Assembly (NCBI GenBank): GCA_003511845.1
Contig: DOIV01000243.1
Location: forward strand, 1 to 8,071
Direction of reading: 5' to 3'
Origin: Flavobacteriaceae bacterium
Lineage (GTDB): Bacteria > Bacteroidota > Bacteroidia > Flavobacteriales > Flavobacteriaceae
Length of the DNA stretch: 8,071 nucleotides
Shown here: positions 5,365 to 8,071 of the stretch, one piece after another
How positions within the stretch are numbered: the first letter of the stretch is position 1
Layout of the letters: each line of letters starts with the position of its first letter
Notes under the pieces: generated by a model
Database searches by the model: none
The model's input: the letters and a program-made list of their open reading frames with translations, nothing else
What the model was told of the DNA's origin: nothing
Program-made: the position numbers and the translations under genes

Positions 5365-6594
5365 ATGTTTGATAGAGATATCTGGGCAGAAATATTCCAC
5401 AGTATTAAAAAAAATAAGTTAAGGACTTTTTTAACTGGTTTTTCGGTGGCTTGGGGTATTTTTATTTTGGTATTGCTGTTAGCGTCTGTTAATGGTATGA
5501 AAAACGGATTCACATCTCAATTTAATGATGATGCAACAAATTCAATTTATATTAGGACGTCAGTTACAACAATGGCTTATGATGGTTTTGAAGCATATAG
5601 AGCAATTCAATTTACCAATAGAGATATAGAGTATATTAAAGGTAATTTTAAAGATGAAGTTGAGTATATAACACCTCGTTTTAGTAATGGTGTTACTGCC
5701 AGATATAAAAAAGAAACAGGAAGATATCCTGTTAGAGCAGTATCGCCATCACATCAATATATTGAAAAGACATTGATTCAATCTGGCCGTTTTTTAAATG
5801 ATAATGATATCAATAATAAATTAAAAGTGGTTGTTATTGGTCGGAAAATAAAGGAAGATTTATTTGAAGATGAAGATCCATTAGGTAAAACATTAATTGT
5901 AAACAATTCAACATTTAGAATTATAGGTGTTTTTACTGATGAGGGGAATGATAGAGAAGAAAGGTTTCTGTATTTTCCTGTTACTACTATGCAGCGTCTG
6001 TACAGTAATACTGATAAAATAAGTATGATTTTACTGACTTACAATCCAAAATTCAGTTTTGCTGAAGCTATAAATTTTTCTGAAACATTAGAAATTGTTT
6101 TAAAAAGAAGACATAAAATACATCCAGATGATCAAGGTGCAATTTATTTAAATAATAATGCTGAAGGTTTTTCTGACGTGACAAATTTCACCAATATGCT
6201 AAACTATATTAGTGTTGGGGTAGGTTTATTAATTTTATTAGCAGGTATTATTGGCATTGGTAATATTTTGGTGTTTATTATTAAAGAACGTACAAAAGAA
6301 ATAGGTATTCGTAAAGCACTTGGTGCTAGACCTGCACAAATAATTAATTTAGTGATATTAGAATCTGTTTTTATTACAACTATTTCAGGTTTTGGCGGAA
6401 TGCTTTTTGCTATGGGTTTGATAGCCATAGTAGGACCAAATATAAAATCAGATGCATTTGCAAATCCATCAGTAGAATTATCTACCATAATAATTGCGAC
6501 AGTTATATTAGTAGTAGCAGGTGTTTTAGCAGGATTAATACCTGCAATAAAAGCAGCTAAAGTTAGACCAATTGTAGCCTTAAATTCAGATTAA
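5365..6594 (+). CDS. MacB/FtsX-type ABC transporter permease, first of two paralogues
   Basis: A 409-residue inner-membrane permease. A cytoplasmic amphipathic start MFDRDIWAEIFHSIKKN is followed by TM1 (about 22-42), a large periplasmic MacB-core domain (about 45-275), TM2 (about 278-306), a short cytoplasmic coupling loop KERTKEIGIRKALGA (307-321), TM3 (about 333-357) and TM4 (about 373-393). It ends in AKVRPIVALNSD, close to the family's xxPIxAL finish. The TM1-periplasm-TM2-3-4 plan is that of the MacB/FtsX superfamily, here without the N-terminal ATPase fusion of E. coli MacB. It starts 2 nt after the ATPase stop, and its stop is 1 nt before the next permease. It is clearly paralogous to that permease (shared FDRD, NGMKNGF, ATNSI, the ExGRFLN-like segment and KERTKEIGIR), so the pair likely forms a heterodimer. 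Confidence 0.95.
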   Translation: MFDRDIWAEIFHSIKKNKLRTFLTGFSVAWGIFILVLLLASVNGMKNGFTSQFNDDATNSIYIRTSVTTMAYDGFEAYRAIQFTNRDIEYIKGNFKDEVEYITPRFSNGVTARYKKETGRYPVRAVSPSHQYIEKTLIQSGRFLNDNDINNKLKVVVIGRKIKEDLFEDEDPLGKTLIVNNSTFRIIGVFTDEGNDREERFLYFPVTTMQRLYSNTDKISMILLTYNPKFSFAEAINFSETLEIVLKRRHKIHPDDQGAIYLNNNAEGFSDVTNFTNMLNYISVGVGLLILLAGIIGIGNILVFIIKERTKEIGIRKALGARPAQIINLVILESVFITTISGFGGMLFAMGLIAIVGPNIKSDAFANPSVELSTIIIATVILVVAGVLAGLIPAIKAAKVRPIVALNSD

Positions 6595-6595
6595 G

Positions 6596-7852
6596 ATGAA
6601 ATTATTTGATAGAGATTTATGGAGAGAAGTTTTTAGTACTTTAACTAAAAATATTACAAGAACTATTTTAACCACACTTGGGGTTTTGTTTGCAGTCATT
6701 ATTTTAATAATGCTTTTGGGAACTACAAACGGAATGAAAAATGGTTTTGATAAACTATTTAAAGGTACTGCTACAAATAGTATTTTTGTTTGGGGGCAAA
6801 GTACTGGTAAACCTTATAAAGGTTTTGAAAGAGGTAGGCGTGTAAAATATACTTTTGATGATATAAAGCTATTAAAAGAAAATATAAAAGAGATTGAAAG
6901 TATTTCGCCTAGAATTCAATTGGGTAATTATGAAGGGGTTTCTGTTGTAACAAGAAAAGGGCAATCTAGCGGCTCTAGTGTTTATGGTGATTTTCCATCT
7001 ATTGATGATTTTGCAAAAAAAAATTTAGAAGAAGGACGCTTTTTAAATCAAAATGATATTGAAAACAGTAGAAAAATATGTGTTATTGGTGATGATGTCT
7101 ATAAATTACTATATAAAAAAGAAGAAAATGCAATTGGTACATATATAGAAATTAACGGTGTATATTTTCAGGTTGTTGGAGTGTATAGAAAAAATAAAAA
7201 TGTAAGTTTTGATGGTCAAAACACAGTACATATTCCGTTTACAACCTATCAAAAAGCATTTAATAGTGGTAACCGTATCGGCTGGATGGCAATTACAGTT
7301 AAATCAAAATATGATGCAGGAATCGTACTTGCCAAAATCAAAAAATTATTAAAACTAAAGCACGACATCCATCCAAAAGATACAAGAGGAATAGGTTCAT
7401 TTAATTTATCCGAAATATTTTCAGGTATAAATGCCTTTACGATGGTATTGCAAGGTTTTTCATTTTTTATTGGAATATTTACGCTATTAGCTGGTGTTAT
7501 TGCGATTAGTAATATTTTATTAATTACTGTAAAAGAACGCACCAAAGAGATCGGAATTAGAAGAGCTTTAGGTGCAACACCTAAAATGATAAAAAGGCAA
7601 ATTATATTAGAAGCCATTGTATTAACTGTATTTTCAGGTCTGTTAGGTTTTGTAATATCTGTTGCTGGTCTGAGCTACTTAGACTCTAAATTTGGTGATG
7701 GTACAGATTTTCCGTTTTTAAACCCGTCTGTAAGCTTTACGCAATTGATAGTGTCGTTTACACTAATGTTGCTTTTAAGTTTATTGGTAGGATTAATACC
7801 AGCAAGAAAAGCTGTAAAAATGAAACCAATAGAAGCATTAAGAGAAGAATAA
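6596..7852 (+). CDS. MacB/FtsX-type ABC transporter permease, second of two paralogues
   Basis: A 418-residue paralogue of the permease just upstream, with the same plan: cytoplasmic start MKLFDRDLWREVFSTLTKN, TM1 (about 24-44), periplasmic MacB-core domain (about 47-280), TM2 (about 283-311), coupling loop KERTKEIGIRRALGA (313-327), TM3 (about 339-361), TM4 (about 383-403), and the C-terminal AVKMKPIEALREE. It keeps the canonical PIEAL ending that the first copy has changed to PIVAL. The periplasmic domains have diverged much more than the membrane-proximal parts; the Gly/Ser-rich stretch KGQSSGSSVYGD (120-131) has no obvious counterpart in the first copy. Its ATG follows the previous stop after a single base, indicating translational coupling and roughly equal amounts of the two permeases. 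The membrane-fusion protein gene begins 27 nt after its stop. Confidence 0.95.
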   Translation: MKLFDRDLWREVFSTLTKNITRTILTTLGVLFAVIILIMLLGTTNGMKNGFDKLFKGTATNSIFVWGQSTGKPYKGFERGRRVKYTFDDIKLLKENIKEIESISPRIQLGNYEGVSVVTRKGQSSGSSVYGDFPSIDDFAKKNLEEGRFLNQNDIENSRKICVIGDDVYKLLYKKEENAIGTYIEINGVYFQVVGVYRKNKNVSFDGQNTVHIPFTTYQKAFNSGNRIGWMAITVKSKYDAGIVLAKIKKLLKLKHDIHPKDTRGIGSFNLSEIFSGINAFTMVLQGFSFFIGIFTLLAGVIAISNILLITVKERTKEIGIRRALGATPKMIKRQIILEAIVLTVFSGLLGFVISVAGLSYLDSKFGDGTDFPFLNPSVSFTQLIVSFTLMLLLSLLVGLIPARKAVKMKPIEALREE

Positions 7853-7879
7853 TAAATAAATCAACTAGAATAAATACCC

Positions 7880-8071
7880 ATGAAAAAAACATTAATATAT
7901 GTAGGTTTAGGAGTTTTAGCAATTGCAGTATTATTTGCAATAAGTAAAACGTATAGATCAAATAAAAAAGTAAAAAAGACTTTTAAGACTGAACAATTGG
8001 TTAAAAATAATATAGTCAATAAAGTGGTTGCAACCGGAGAAATAATACCTGAGGAAGAAGTAGAGCGTAAA
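7880..8071 (+). CDS. Membrane-fusion (periplasmic adaptor) protein, MacA/HlyD type, 3' end cut by window edge
   Basis: The first 64 codons, open to the right edge. The start ATG 7880 lies 27 nt after the permease stop, in the A-rich context usual for this genome. Residues 4-22 form a hydrophobic N-terminal anchor (LIYVGLGVLAIAVLFAI) followed by a Lys-rich segment. Then comes NKVVATGEIIPEEEVERK, the opening beta-strand pattern of periplasmic adaptor proteins (xVxATGxIxPxxxVxV). No cleavage site is evident, so an inner-membrane anchor is likely. In MacAB-like systems the adaptor contacts the permease's periplasmic domain and an outer-membrane channel. Its place at the end of the operon fits. 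Only the N-terminus is visible, so the hairpin and lipoyl domains cannot be checked. Confidence 0.85.
   Translation, partial: MKKTLIYVGLGVLAIAVLFAISKTYRSNKKVKKTFKTEQLVKNNIVNKVVATGEIIPEEEVERK

Noticed and set aside
5322..5513. Minus-strand open frame of 63 codons across the ATPase-permease junction
   Set aside because: It is antisense to two well-supported genes separated by 2 nt, with no motif of its own. The same reasoning removes the minus-strand frames at 6204-6488, 7249-7617 and 7758-7961 and the plus-strand frames at 1882-2193 and 2639-2869.

Overview
The window (about 30% GC by eye) looks like a chromosomal piece of a member of the Bacteroidota, most likely a marine-type flavobacterium. 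The evidence is the strong A/T bias, Bacteroidota-style promoter boxes (TAnnTTTG at -7, TTG at -33), starts mostly without Shine-Dalgarno sequences, signal peptides ending in ...AQ, ...SQ or ...GQ, a PorT-type outer-membrane barrel, and a UbiA-family prenyltransferase of the kind annotated in flavobacteria as geranylgeranylglycerol-phosphate geranylgeranyltransferase. No tRNA, rRNA, CRISPR array, insertion sequence or phage gene is visible.

Layout: everything from 4550 down to 1 is on the minus strand, and everything from 4670 to the right edge is on the plus strand. The two halves diverge from a 119-bp spacer (4551-4669). Minus strand, in transcription order: (i) a DCC-family thiol-disulfide oxidoreductase-like protein followed by a small unrecognised membrane protein; (ii) a tight overlapping operon smpB - UbiA-family prenyltransferase - maf; (iii) a secreted PorT-like beta-barrel protein with its own promoter and a strong intrinsic terminator; (iv) the 5' part (207 codons) of a secreted metzincin-like zinc protease that runs off the left edge. 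Plus strand: an ABC exporter operon of MacAB type made of a separate ATPase, two different paralogous MacB/FtsX-like permeases and the start of a membrane-fusion protein cut by the right edge.

How the genes work together: smpB (trans-translation), the prenyltransferase and maf (nucleotide pyrophosphatase) overlap by 4 and 14 nt and are probably translationally coupled, though their biochemical roles are unrelated. The ABC operon should form one inner-membrane complex, with a heterodimeric permease pair energised by one ATPase and linked by the fusion protein to an outer-membrane channel not seen here. Most genes are ordinary core functions. The less ordinary signals are regulatory or structural: a promoter placed so that smpB would be essentially leaderless from a GTG start; a 10-bp direct repeat with exact 20-bp period where the -33 box of the barrel-protein promoter should be; a 10-bp palindrome over the metalloprotease promoter region; and a protease whose zinc motif is intact but whose usual glycine and Met-turn methionine both look replaced. 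I see no convincing wholly new multi-gene system.
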